DNA of 64,000 nt, from NCBI GenBank assembly GCA_903813345.2, contig CAIIXF020000006.1, forward strand, positions 32,899,524 through 32,963,523, in the 5' to 3' direction. Under the pieces are notes generated by a model. It did not search any database. It worked only from the letters and a program-made list of their open reading frames with translations, and was not told the origin of the DNA. A program made the position numbers and the translations under genes. The DNA is from Owenia fusiformis. Taxonomy: Eukaryota > Annelida > Polychaeta > Sabellida > Oweniidae. Positions 61,501 to 64,000 of the stretch are shown piece after piece. The stretch's first letter is position 1. Every line of letters starts with the position of its first letter.

Positions 61501-63027
61501 TTTACGAGGCTCGAATCAGAAAAAAGATACAATATTTGCAATCTACTCTTAATTGCCTTTGATTTGAGTATAATAAAGCTATACTTCAGAGAGATCTAAA
61601 AATTAGCGAAAATTTCTGTTTTCCTGACCCCCCATACATGGCCCCTGGGGGTCAGGATGAAAAACACTGAATATATGTGGAATAGATAGATGTTGCGAAT
61701 ATACTACCAAAATTTCAAACAATAATATTTAAATTACTTTGGTTTAGAATGAAAAATTTATGATTTTTGCGAAAAAGTCCCGCCATTTTTAAAGCGGCGG
61801 CCATCTTGAAAAAATCCATTTTTGAATTTTCTGAGGTACAAATCTGAAAAATATTGCCATAATTGTGATCTACTCCAAAATTCCTTCAATTTGAGTATTA
61901 TATAGCCATACTTTGAAGGGATCGAAAAATTATTGCGAAATCGTACATTAGACGGCCATTTTGAATTTTACGAGGCTCGAATCAGAAAAAAGATACAATA
62001 TTTGCAATCTTCTCTTAATTGCCTTTCATTTGAGTATAATAAAGCTATACTTCAGAAAGATCTAAAAATTAGCGAAAATTTCTGTTTTCCTGACCCCCCA
62101 TACACGGCCCCTGGGGGTCAGGATGAAAAACAAGGAATATATGTGAAATAGATAGATGTTGCAAATATACTACCAAAATTTCAAACAATAATATTAATTA
62201 CTTTGGTTTAGAATGAAAAATTTATGATTTTTGCAAAAAAGTCCCATCATTTTTAAAGCGGCGGCCATCTTGAAAAAATTTTTTTTTGCGTAAAACTATT
62301 CATCAATATACATCTTTCCACCAAATATTAAGAAAATCCGTCAACTAATATTTGAGTTATCTTCCGGACGGACAGATGGACGGACGGACGGACGGACTGA
62401 CGGACGGACGGACGGAGGGCTTCACTATATCCCTACCGAACTTCGTTCGTTGGGATAATAAAGTATGCACATTATCTAAGCGACCAAGCTCATTCAAAAT
62501 TGTCTTCACATTTTTCCAGCAAAAGTGAATAGGAAAGGAGATGTATAGCTCAGATAAGAAACAGGGAAAATTAGCACCATACAATGGGCTCACATGGTGA
62601 TTCTCAAGAAAACATCATACTAAATGGGGCTTCTCCACAATTCACTCACCATGGTAACTGGAGGATCTTGAGTAGCTACATCTTTCACATGGTTCAACCT
62701 ATCTTCAGTTACTGTATATATTTGCAACAGTTTCTTCCTGAGGGCAACACAGATCTAAAATTATACAATATGTCAACGAGAAAACAGCAACTCCACGGAG
62801 ATTAACAGACTAAAACCTTATTTTCCAAAAATCAACTATCATTTTGTTTTTGTACAGAAATATTGTAGTCACCCTTTAACTAACTAAATTTTGTTCGGGA
62901 ATTTTTGCCATTGCAATATTGATATTTCATAGATTCTTACTTCTACACTAAATGGATTGTTGCTGATAGGGTTCTGGTTAAGACAAAATGCTGTCACTCC
63001 CTTCACTTTGGCACCTGTTACTATGGG
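28415..63027 (-). CDS. TGFBRAP1: TGFBRAP1/Vps3 orthologue, 18 exons, N-terminus missing
   Basis: Eighteen exons (2277 nt in total) join with GT-AG borders and matching phases into one 758-codon frame ending at the stop at 28415. Similarity to vertebrate TGFBRAP1 runs along the whole length in order: citron-homology region (exons 1-5, e.g. LDQQQKQSIPYQGG and YEGRVFIASL), clathrin-repeat-like helices with the Vps39_1 block (exons 6-9, LYPFLMP, SSFTR), further helices (10-16), and the Vps39_2 zinc-binding C-terminus (exons 17-18, CAVCDRSFDEPTFIRYPNG). The family protein is a subunit of CORVET, the Rab5 effector tether on early endosomes, and binds TGF-beta receptors and SMAD4 in vertebrates. The first ~110-125 residues are not seen. 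Introns carry a complete gypsy element, mariner, LINE fragments and four minisatellites, yet every exon is intact. The next best alternative, VPS39 itself, fits less well. Confidence 0.93.
28569..29064 (-). repeat. 49-bp minisatellite derived from the exon 18 splice junction
   Basis: About ten units of 49 bp on the minus strand: ~25 nt of intron ending TTGTTTCAG or a variant, then ~24 nt homologous to the start of exon 18 (ACATGTACAATATGTGATTG against TCATGTGCAGTATGTGATCG). The real exon forms the last register of the array. Eight of the ten intronic junctions keep AG; two (near 28666 and 28832) have lost it. Because 49 is not a multiple of 3, the unit shifts frame when read through. Confidence 0.9.
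29202..30017. mobile_element. AAATGGC-palindrome element, ATCCCATCGAAC ends
   Basis: The element starts AGCAAATCCCATCGAAC and ends GTTCGATGGGATAATAA, so the last 12 bp are inverted. The interior has about four ~120-bp units with a TTTTTCAAAATGGC-type core. A (GGAC/GGAT)n tract precedes the right end (29931-29973). No transposase is visible. The same family occurs at 61237-62460 and, without a clear left end, at 52530-53856. Confidence 0.7.
30038..30228 (-). CDS. TGFBRAP1: TGFBRAP1 exon 17 of window, source of the 96-bp array
   Basis: Acceptor TTGTACTTGTAG, donor AAAA|GTAAGT, phases 0-2. It encodes VLQLIPDNWSIGLLQSFLAS and then MLSRGENLIV before the Vps39_2 domain. The first ~77 nt and the last ~20 nt of the preceding intron are the unit repeated ~34 times upstream. 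Only this copy continues into full-length exon sequence. Confidence 0.95.
30229..33505 (-). repeat. 96-bp minisatellite derived from the exon 17 splice junction
   Basis: About 34 units of 96 bp (a few 98 bp). On the minus strand each reads TTACTTGTACTTGTAG, then exon 17 sequence GTGCTTCAGTTGATA... through GCCAGCACTGTGAGG to ATATGCAT. In the exon's frame a unit encodes 31 residues and then TAG, the stop being part of the next acceptor. The other frames stay open for 139-146 codons because 96 is a multiple of 3. The unit joins exon and intron across a short match (CAT-ACTT). The real acceptor and exon start form the 3'-most copy. Confidence 0.95.
33560..33780. repeat. GGGGTAGGAATTTGAC repeat
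   Basis: It contains several degenerate 'GGGG.AGGAATTTGA' modules. A related stretch in inverted orientation lies at 37605-37775; both end in TTCAAAAGTTTG followed by a GAGAC motif. The pair may be two solo copies or the ends of a larger element. Confidence 0.45.
33781..35500. other. AT-rich intronic DNA with (GGAC)n tract
   Basis: No ORF of note. A GGACGGAC-type microsatellite is at 34591-34649 followed by 'GATCCCATAGGCTCACTGTG', reminiscent of the right ends of the AAATGGC elements. The remainder is TTTGA/TCAAA-rich without clear structure. Confidence 0.4.
35510..36060. repeat. Tandem ~125-bp AAAAATGG(C)GGCCATTTTGAA repeats
   Basis: Three to four units share TTTTTATGAAAAATGGCGGC and GCCGCCATCTTGAAAATTCC. 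Minus-strand ORFs such as 35887-35612 are repeat products. A short GGACGGACG tract ends the block at about 36055. Confidence 0.6.
36061..36780. other. Intronic sequence, nothing recognised
   Basis: A 93-codon plus-strand frame at 36162-36443 is Leu/Ser-rich, in a pyrimidine-rich stretch, and has no family features. I do not call it a gene. Confidence 0.4.
36781..37401 (+). mobile_element. Short decayed mariner-type element
   Basis: CAGGGTGGGCCAAAAAACG and its complement form the ends, flanked by TA on both sides. TIRs of ~35 bp extend into CGCCACTTTTTTC. The remnant frame at ~37010-37150 reads YSPDANPSEYRVWEGF and later KITQLKLAI, the mariner SPDxNP block and C-terminus, with stops. It shares terminal bases with the 27019 element but differs inside. 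Confidence 0.75.
37605..37775. repeat. Inverted relative of the 33560 repeat
   Basis: It contains 'GGGTAGGGAAATTGACA' and 'GGGGTTAGGAATTAGACA' modules and ends 'GAGTCTCACACAAACTTTTGAA', the inverted counterpart of the motif near 33575. Confidence 0.45.
37954..38026 (-). CDS. TGFBRAP1: TGFBRAP1 exon 16 of window
   Basis: Acceptor TGTATTTCTAG, donor AAG|GTAAAA, phases 2-0. It encodes DLLVTPAVNLLNNNQGNFDA, equivalent to 'AVDLLN.....FDA'. The 7.7-kb intron after it contains the 96-bp junction array. Confidence 0.9.
38220..38985. repeat. 208-bp tandem palindromic satellite
   Basis: Three copies at a 208-bp spacing (for example GTGATATTCTCACGTAGAGT at 38433 and 38641, diverged at 38849). Each unit is an inverted repeat: TCTAAATGTCCACAGGTGTG against CACACTTATGGACATATAGA, and TTTGATAACGTCATCA against TGATGACGTAATCAAAA. 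Copies 1 and 2 are almost identical. Confidence 0.8.
39433..40002. mobile_element. CCCCGGGGGGTTCACT-ended element with GGTATGGCATTGGTCC repeats
   Basis: Left CCCCGGGGGGTTCACTAATA and right TATACAGTGAACCCCCCGGG are inverted, extending ~45 bp (with TGACGGGGATCCT against AGGACCCCCGTCG). The interior is a series of 20-40-bp degenerate repeats of TTTGGTATGGCATTGGTCC. ORFs on both strands are repeat products. It is a small non-autonomous element or repeat cassette. Confidence 0.65.
40131..40291 (-). CDS. TGFBRAP1: TGFBRAP1 exon 15 of window
   Basis: Acceptor TGGTTTCAG, donor ACGA|GTAAGA, phases 0-2. It encodes LGDHDKAIRILVHKLKDFGQ and RKQLFHTLLSVYLDP, matching 'LG.H.KAL.ILVH.L.DF..AE.YC'. Confidence 0.95.
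40365..41972. mobile_element. Element with CCGACAATTGTCGG palindromes at both ends
   Basis: The 14-bp palindrome CCGACAATTGTCGG occurs near 40373, 41854, 41901 and 41949. Spaced or half forms (ACCGACAAATA, AATTGTCGGCTCTCTAGC) are at 40431, 40470 and 41811. Left and right clusters are related as inverted repeats (GCTAGAG.ACCGACA). The interior has two diverged copies of a ~100-bp stretch (40770-40860 and 41440-41570, 'CCATTAGATAGAA') and a run of 19 G at 41214-41232. No transposase is seen. Confidence 0.6.
41697..41767 (-). tRNA. tRNA-derived sequence (pseudogene or SINE head)
   Basis: On the minus strand an A box (TGGTAGTCTAGTGGTTA) and a B box (GAGTTCGAATCCCGG) are correctly spaced, the T arm is perfect, and TTTTTT follows 4 nt after the body (41692-41687). 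The D-arm and 3' half resemble Glu/Asp-type tRNAs. The anticodon stem and acceptor stem do not pair properly, so it is not a functional tRNA. It sits inside the CCGACAATTGTCGG element. Confidence 0.55.
42318..42907 (-). pseudogene. LINE endonuclease-domain remnant
   Basis: Two frames on the minus strand hold pieces of an APE-type endonuclease of a non-LTR retrotransposon: LHVNARSLNANKSAL and FSVIGISEIGLN (42907-42671), then VSCIYKPPDVNINIF and YLVGDTNIDLL (42587-42318). They are separated by ~80 bp and a frame change. The usual GDFN motif reads GDTN. No reverse transcriptase follows, so it is a dead fragment of a CR1/Jockey-like LINE. Confidence 0.7.
43099..43289 (+). repeat. 5' LTR of the gypsy element
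   Basis: 191 bp, 5' TG and 3' TA. It includes TCAATAAAGCATG, a candidate polyadenylation signal. By eye it is identical to the 3' LTR. Confidence 0.93.
43318..47340 (+). CDS. Gypsy gag-pol polyprotein, single intact frame
   Basis: The first ATG after the LTR (43318) gives 1340 codons; an upstream extension to 43246 starts with GTG inside the LTR and is not used. Order: Gag (~1-220), CCHC zinc knuckle near residues 229-242 (CRYCKSKGHYKRAC), protease DSGAD at ~315, reverse transcriptase with FIDD at ~595-598, RNase H (SADASSYGIGG) at ~744, integrase HHCC zinc finger from ~967 and catalytic Asp1031, Asp1085 and Glu1121 (D,D-35-E). Gag and Pol are fused without a frameshift, as in Mag/K02A2.6-like lineages. 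There is no chromodomain or env. The frame has no stop, so the copy may be competent; expression is not known. Confidence 0.95.
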   Translation: MYRLEPPEQFDVTQPKLWRHWNSRFERFRTASKLKTEAESNQIDTLIYVMGPKAETIYNTFTYSEDQDKNKYETVSKKFEQYFVPKVNIIEEQRQFHNLAQTSSVDNFLRELYDKCEVCQFGDKTVQDREIMHQLIVGMKNKELADKLKIMDYTKLTLAKVIEMARLRESVITSNEGSPSISVDAVKKNNYRVKGRYSQSKSSSQDNIKCGKCLLQHDKGKCPAHNETCRYCKSKGHYKRACRKLLLKSTHSAHNVEDCDSTDGDSYLGEIYEAQATDFLEEVVINLDEMITNDNEPPWYQELKVCGEGIKFKLDSGADVSVINYSTYQKFQSKPPLVSSKSKLNSLGGRIKSLGQFKAKIEHQGKIFKTSIHVVDNPKGSNLLSRGCATGMGLIKRIHELRVPKLESKVKDRVSDPDIFGDVGKIKYQPIKIKLKDDATPYCIPVSRRVSLPLMPRVKAKLEKMVKQGVISRVTEPTDWCAPMVAVEKRNDPEPRICVDLRQLNKNIKREKFMLPSTEDLVHKMKNSTVFSVLDASSSFWGLTLEHESSLLTTFISPFGRFKFNRVPFGLNFASELYQRIMMETFEGLDGVEIFIDDLIVHGKDTAEHDRRLSAVLEKIRTAGIKLNKAKCKFSQSKVSFMGFTISKDGISPSAEKVRAIQELKPPTNQTELKRVLGSINFLGRFIPKMSTVAAPMYSLLKKDTVFTWDTMQQKAFDDVKALVSNAPVLAFYDPQKETILSADASSYGIGGCLWQKHGSILKPVSYASRSLSETEKRYAMIEKECLAAVWSSEKFSRYLIGLDYELLTDHKPLIPLINTKDIDQVPIRTQRLLMRLMRFNVKATYVPGRDMVVADTLSRDPLPYDCDVIEKQNEIEQHVEAIEKNRPIADYLIELIKTASRTDPYLIRLRDMIMKGWPDSVKSVPPDLKPYFSERGMLSIQNDLILHGTRIVVPSSLRAEILERIHHGHLGINKCRARASGSVYWPGMSGEIRDMVNKCTHCATYRNAQRKEPLIPTKLPDRPWSQIAADLCEYKGKHWLVVVDYFSRFPEVARLEKNTTTKTVIDKLKAIFARFGICDTLNSDNGPQFKSAEFAEFTRKYNFKHVTSSPNFAQSNGQVERGVQVLKRFLHQDDPCLALLSYRSTPHASTQVSPAELLMGRKIKSTIPTLATNLKPKWPNLKVVKMNDEKAKSSHKHYFDRRHGVQPLTDLTPGQNVLLKREGEKGWNVKGKVKCSHESPRSYIVDTGNGIYRRNRSHILKVPDFSQPLDETTTPIQANGTISSDTSVQDHILPSDQAVTAPLSIEQPNPQPDDVQPSGRMQTRSQTGTVVNKPVRYRD
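47343..47400 (+). repeat. 28-bp tandem duplication after gag-pol
   Basis: Two direct copies of a 28-bp unit starting ACATAAACATTTAAAGTGAT immediately follow the stop codon, before the polypurine tract. No function is evident. Confidence 0.8.
47504..47694 (+). repeat. 3' LTR of the gypsy element
   Basis: 191 bp, identical by eye to the 5' LTR, preceded by the polypurine tract and followed by ATCAT. Confidence 0.93.
48020..48131 (-). CDS. TGFBRAP1: TGFBRAP1 exon 14 of window
   Basis: Acceptor CCTGTTTTAG, donor AAAG|GTAGGT, phases 2-0. It encodes LRHMLQTSNLYRVQLLLGKV and ESAILYGK. The gypsy retrotransposon lies in the 7.7-kb intron that follows. Confidence 0.9.
48659..48759 (-). CDS. TGFBRAP1: TGFBRAP1 exon 13 of window
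   Basis: Acceptor ATTTGTTCCAG, donor AAAG|GTAGGT, phases 0-2. It encodes KEKYHTHLAVLYLDNVFKLL followed by a Ser-rich variable stretch. Confidence 0.9.
49290..49424 (-). CDS. TGFBRAP1: TGFBRAP1 exon 12 of window (45 codons)
   Basis: Acceptor TACTATTTCAG, donor CAG|GTTAGT, phases 0-0. It encodes IFTNRPANE, LQPDNILDQLHRYPRAVITY and LEYLVFQKK, matching 'VFTKRP...F.PD.I...L..YP.A...YLE.LV'. Confidence 0.93.
49733..49805 (-). CDS. TGFBRAP1: TGFBRAP1 exon 11 of window
   Basis: Acceptor GTTTCTTCAG, donor CAG|GTACTC, phases 2-0. It encodes DHTLVWQYTDWIIQKDECLG, equivalent to 'E.LVW.YADWVLQK.EE.GVQ'. It was found by requiring a phase 2-0 exon between its neighbours. Confidence 0.88.
49895..50430. repeat. 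Diverged copy of the TGTCCCC-type ~160-bp units
   Basis: Three to four units share 'CATTTTGGATTTTC.GTC', 'CTGAAATTTTCAG' and 'TTCTGGGTAAATGTTAA' with the 16.95-18.45-kb element, but are more diverged and lack the termini. Confidence 0.6.
50550..51560. repeat. Palindrome cluster GGTAAGTCACGTGACTTACC
   Basis: The 20-bp palindrome, centred on CACGTG, is complete at 50780 and 51135. Partial forms are at 50840, 51078 and 51193, each preceded by GTGGG or followed by CGAATG.TTTTAT. The ORFs across it (50626-50952 and 51445-51125) look like chance. It has the same look as the ends of the 0.1-4.0 and 40.4-42.0-kb elements. Confidence 0.55.
51972..52040 (-). CDS. TGFBRAP1: TGFBRAP1 exon 10 of window
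   Basis: Acceptor TGTGTTACAG, donor TCGAG|GTAAGT, phases 2-2. This short exon encodes LTNGEVTDVLFPGLEYVVQY; the reading frame is fixed by the split Arg codons at both ends. Confidence 0.85.
52530..53856. mobile_element. AAATGGCNGCCATTTTTCAAAATGG repeat element
   Basis: About six ~125-155-bp units alternate GCCATTTTTCAAAATGGC palindromes with 'CATACCAAATATGAACAAAA'. A GGAC/GGAT tract (53762-53812) and the right end CCGAACTTCGTTCGATGGGA match the 29.2-kb element. The left terminus was not found. Confidence 0.65.
53939..54265 (+). pseudogene. LINE ORF1 fragment (L1-type RNA-binding region)
   Basis: The frame includes YSRKSNIKITGVKEKDDEV, CHRVGRK and RSIIVRGMRRF, the pattern seen in ORF1-type proteins of L1/Tx1-like retrotransposons. 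It stops after a short tail and is truncated at both ends. The 55.3-kb fragment could be from the same family. Confidence 0.55.
54626..54816 (-). CDS. TGFBRAP1: TGFBRAP1 exon 9 of window
   Basis: Acceptor TGTATTTCCAG, donor AAAAG|GTAAAT, phases 0-2. It encodes EIDTALLKLYAELDPSKLL and ALGLLYRYNGQHANAL, the most conserved helical hairpin of the family. Confidence 0.95.
54974..55168 (-). CDS. TGFBRAP1: TGFBRAP1 exon 8 of window (65 codons)
   Basis: Acceptor AATTCTTTTCAG, donor ATG|GTAGGC, phases 0-0. It encodes LISLYPFLMPQRSSFTRSVP and YKEFLMSYLEENK, the Vps39_1-type domain. Two adjacent cysteines near its end are not conserved in the vertebrate protein as I recall it. Confidence 0.92.
55329..55760 (+). 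pseudogene. C-terminal end of a LINE ORF2
   Basis: The frame is rich in helices and ends HALTRFRMSSHKLQIEVGRY, a block common just before the C-terminal zinc knuckle of LINE ORF2 proteins. It is broken right after RYSKYKN by the TGTCCCC element, whose sequence supplies the last ~17 residues of the open frame. The reverse transcriptase is absent (5' truncated). Confidence 0.6.
55745..56880. mobile_element. Inverted TGTCCCCACCA element inside the LINE
   Basis: Starting CAAGAACACAAATGTGTACA and TGTCCCCACCAAGTGGTGAT, this is the reverse complement of the 16.95-18.45-kb element, with the same terminal bases and the same ~160-bp units. It ends at 'GATTTTAGCATTTGACTA', so the far terminus with the (GTCC)n tract is missing. 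Confidence 0.7.
56881..57055 (+). mobile_element. Likely 3' UTR of the interrupted LINE
   Basis: Sequence after the insertion includes GTCATTTACATGACATGG and ends GTCAATAAAAGATATATA, resembling LINE 3' ends with a polyadenylation signal. This is an inference from position and composition. Confidence 0.4.
57297..57838. repeat. 33-bp minisatellite next to exon 7
   Basis: About 16 units of 33 bp (core GAGAGATTCAGTTGAATGAC then TGAATTGGGGCAA). Variation is mainly at GGGGCAA/AGGGCAG. Each unit contains the near-palindrome TTCAGTTGAATGACTGAA. It is open in one minus-strand frame as repeats of PQFSHSTESLL. It ends ~60 bp from the donor of exon 7. Confidence 0.9.
57898..58002 (-). CDS. TGFBRAP1: TGFBRAP1 exon 7 of window (35 codons)
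   Basis: Acceptor TTATTTGTAG, donor GAG|GTACAC, phases 0-0. It encodes MYRRLQQQAGFIEFAQQHF and LDVRE, matching 'MYRRI.QQAGFI.FAQ.QF'. Minisatellites lie on both sides. Confidence 0.94.
58087..58567. repeat. 45-bp minisatellite with 90-bp higher-order unit
   Basis: About 11 units of 45 bp (TTCAATTTGATCATGTTTAC or ...TTTTCTTC) occupy most of the 601-bp intron between exons 6 and 7. At the exon 6 side alternate units form an almost perfect 90-bp repeat. It is open on both strands for ~160 codons because 45 is a multiple of 3 and the unit lacks stops in those frames. I found no match to either flanking exon. Confidence 0.9.
58604..58699 (-). CDS. TGFBRAP1: TGFBRAP1 exon 6 of window (32 codons)
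   Basis: Acceptor GTTGTAG, donor AGG|GTAATT, phases 0-0. It encodes VTSLLADRRVSEALALAKNA, start of the clathrin-repeat-like helices. A 45-bp minisatellite begins about 37 bp beyond its donor. Confidence 0.9.
58950..59445. mobile_element. AAATGGTGGC repeat element, partial
   Basis: It starts CAGCAACTCCACGGAGTGGC and AAATCCCACC, like the left ends at 61227 and 29202, followed by AAAATGGTGGCTATTTTGAA units and 'CCAAATCCATTTACTGATAT'. The right end is not recognised. The ORFs in it are incidental. Confidence 0.55.
59728..59860 (-). CDS. TGFBRAP1: TGFBRAP1 exon 5 of window
   Basis: Acceptor TTCATTTAG, donor AAGCAG|GTAAAT, phases 2-0. It encodes ILDQQQKQSIPYQGG, YEGRVFIAS and ALVPIAWEKQ. The LDQQQKQ motif is diagnostic of TGFBRAP1 rather than VPS39. 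Confidence 0.95.
60313..60473 (-). CDS. TGFBRAP1: TGFBRAP1 exon 4 of window
   Basis: Acceptor TTCTTTAAG, donor ACAG|GTAAAC, phases 0-2. It encodes EEFLLSGPSGLGMFVTTEGV and VALDSEFITVH, the end of the citron-homology region with the conserved GPxGLGMF motif. Confidence 0.92.
60781..60915 (-). CDS. TGFBRAP1: TGFBRAP1 exon 3 of window (45 codons)
   Basis: Acceptor GTATTTTCAG, donor AAG|GTGAGC, phases 0-0. It encodes MDGTFVCAALSTQYSIVNYD and LFPYDSE, matching the conserved LTTQY..N..T...DLFPY segment. Confidence 0.93.
61227..62462. mobile_element. AAATGGC element with ATCCCAACGAAC ends and a ~550-bp internal duplication
   Basis: Left GCAACTCCGCGGAGTAGCAA then ATCCCAACGAAC; right GTTCGTTGGGATAATAA. 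A ~550-bp block (61340-61795, 61830-62280) is present twice with few differences (TTTTCTGAGGTACAAATCTG in both). A (GGAC)n tract at 62365-62418 precedes the right end. No transposase. Confidence 0.7.
62650..62754 (-). CDS. TGFBRAP1: TGFBRAP1 exon 2 of window (35 codons)
   Basis: Acceptor ATAATTTTAG, donor ATG|GTGAGT, phases 0-0. It encodes ICVALRKKLLQIYTVTEDRL, a beta-strand of the citron-homology region. Confidence 0.88.
62941..63027 (-). CDS. TGFBRAP1: TGFBRAP1 exon 1 of window (29 codons)
   Basis: Acceptor ATATTTTCAG, donor GAA|GTAAGA, phases 0-0. It encodes the citron-homology stretch KVKGVTAFCLNQNPISNNPF, close to vertebrate 'KG..TF.LNENPVS.DPF'. Upstream exon(s) with the start codon must lie at higher coordinates. 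Confidence 0.85.
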
Positions 63028-63297
63028 CTGAAAATATAGGAAATTTAGAAATTTTACAAGTAAATTTTCTATTAATTACAATACAAACCTATTCCATGAC
63101 ATATGCTAATACCCCTAATTTGGAAAAATGGGCAAGTCCAAAAACAACAAGATAACCTGAATCCCTCTAGGTCAACTGACCTAACACCCCTTTATATGCT
63201 ATATCTTCATAATTGTAAGCAGTAAAACTTAAAAATACTATCACTGGTGATCCGCTCGATTACGCTGGTTACCAAAACGAATCGTTTTGGTAACAAA

Positions 63298-63325
63298 ATG
63301 GCTGCCGTTCCGGCTGAAGAAAACG
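63298..63325 (+). CDS. Possible first coding exon of a plus-strand gene
   Basis: ATGGCTGCCGTTCCGGCTGA opens MAAVPAEEN and then meets a consensus donor G|GTAAGA at 63326. The start overlaps AAAATGGCTGCC, a YY1-type element common around translation starts of housekeeping genes. A perfect 27-bp palindrome lies 3 bp upstream. Unspliced, the frame ends after 16 codons. No downstream exon is visible before the window ends. Confidence 0.35.
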
Positions 63326-64000
63326 GTAAGAATTTTCGTTTTCCTTGATATCTCGAGACACAGCATGAATCATCCATATCTTTTCGGCCAAAATATGGGT
63401 AAGCAATATATCTTTCTGGACAACCAAGTGATTTTGCTCGAAATAGTCTGTAGGATGGCAGGAACGCCAAAATAATTCCTCGCTTTGGTTACATTAACGA
63501 ATTGATTGAAAATTGATGATAATACGACAACGGACAGATACAGCTACATAAACGATAACTTATATTTCTATTTAACGAGTTGTTGACTGACTGTGCCCTT
63601 GATTGGAATCTTTGAAAAGATCAATAACTACCATGACATTGTTTGCTCCCCGTGTGTTTGAATTTAATACGTTGGCCCAAAATCACTTGGCATACATTAG
63701 GTTACTGTAGAAACTGTCCCGGCATTTTGTCTGATTTTAAATGATTGTTTTGTGGGGGCCGACGGTCACCTACCCATCCCACCCAAATAGACTGCGCGTC
63801 TGACTCATTTTCGAAATGTTACATAAATCAAATGTTAATATTAGGCACACTAAGAAAATCATTTTTTTCTGTTCAATTTCTCCATAGTTTCTTGTAGTTG
63901 TTTAAAATTGTGTTATTTATCAATTCGTTTGGCTAAATCAATCGAAGCTAGGTTCATCAGAAAGTAATTTTGTTCTGCTGATACTCTGTGCACTTGCAAA
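63326..64000. other. Window end, nothing further recognised
   Basis: AT-rich sequence without a supported exon. The missing TGFBRAP1 N-terminal exon(s) were looked for on the minus strand here and not found. Confidence 0.4.

Noticed and set aside
63207-63470. 87-codon minus-strand ORF as the missing TGFBRAP1 first exon
   Set aside because: Its sequence does not resemble the family N-terminus and no donor in phase 0 precedes the acceptor at 63028.

Overview
The window is AT-rich, intron-rich metazoan nuclear DNA, most likely from a marine invertebrate. There are no operons, coding exons are short (69-195 bp) with GT-AG borders, and the space between them is packed with transposons, fold-back elements and minisatellites. 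The species cannot be fixed from the sequence.

Two spliced host genes can be built, both on the minus strand. The larger is the orthologue of vertebrate TGFBRAP1/Vps3 (CORVET endosomal tether subunit). Eighteen consecutive exons run from 63027 down to the stop at 28415. All splice phases agree and together they give 758 codons without a break. Only the N-terminal ~110-125 residues (inferred from the vertebrate protein) lie beyond the window or were not found. The second gene (12562 down to 5455, probably continuing) encodes a signal peptide followed by three PLAC-like six-cysteine modules, one per exon, all exons joined in phase 1. A possible tiny first exon of a plus-strand gene lies at 63298-63325.

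The most unusual structure is in the last two introns of the TGFBRAP1 gene. Each is filled next to the downstream exon by a tandem array whose unit is a copy of that intron's own 3' splice junction: the end of the intron plus the start of the exon. The array at 30229-33505 (96-bp unit, ~34 copies) repeats the acceptor and first ~77 nt of exon 17. The array at 28569-29064 (49-bp unit, ~10 copies) repeats the acceptor and first 24 nt of exon 18. Most units still carry AG at the junction. In six units of the first array a single base change turns the acceptor into a consensus GTAAGT donor. Two more minisatellites (57.3-57.84 kb and 58.09-58.57 kb) flank exon 7 of the same gene but are not visibly exon-derived.

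Layout: 0.1-4.0 kb fold-back element with 349-bp internal repeats; 4.5-5.45 kb palindrome cluster; 5.4-12.6 kb PLAC-like gene; 13-22.5 kb large direct and inverted duplications with a nested insertion; 25.2-26.4 kb fold-back repeat; 27.0-28.1 kb mariner with ~330-bp TIRs; 28.4-63.0 kb TGFBRAP1. Its introns hold a second decayed mariner, a 208-bp palindromic satellite, an element ending in CCGACAATTGTCGG palindromes, a tRNA-like sequence, LINE fragments and a complete Ty3/gypsy retrotransposon (43099-47694) with identical 191-bp LTRs, a 5-bp target duplication and one uninterrupted gag-pol frame. They also hold several elements rich in AAATGGCGGCCATTTT-type palindromes that end in (GGAC)n.
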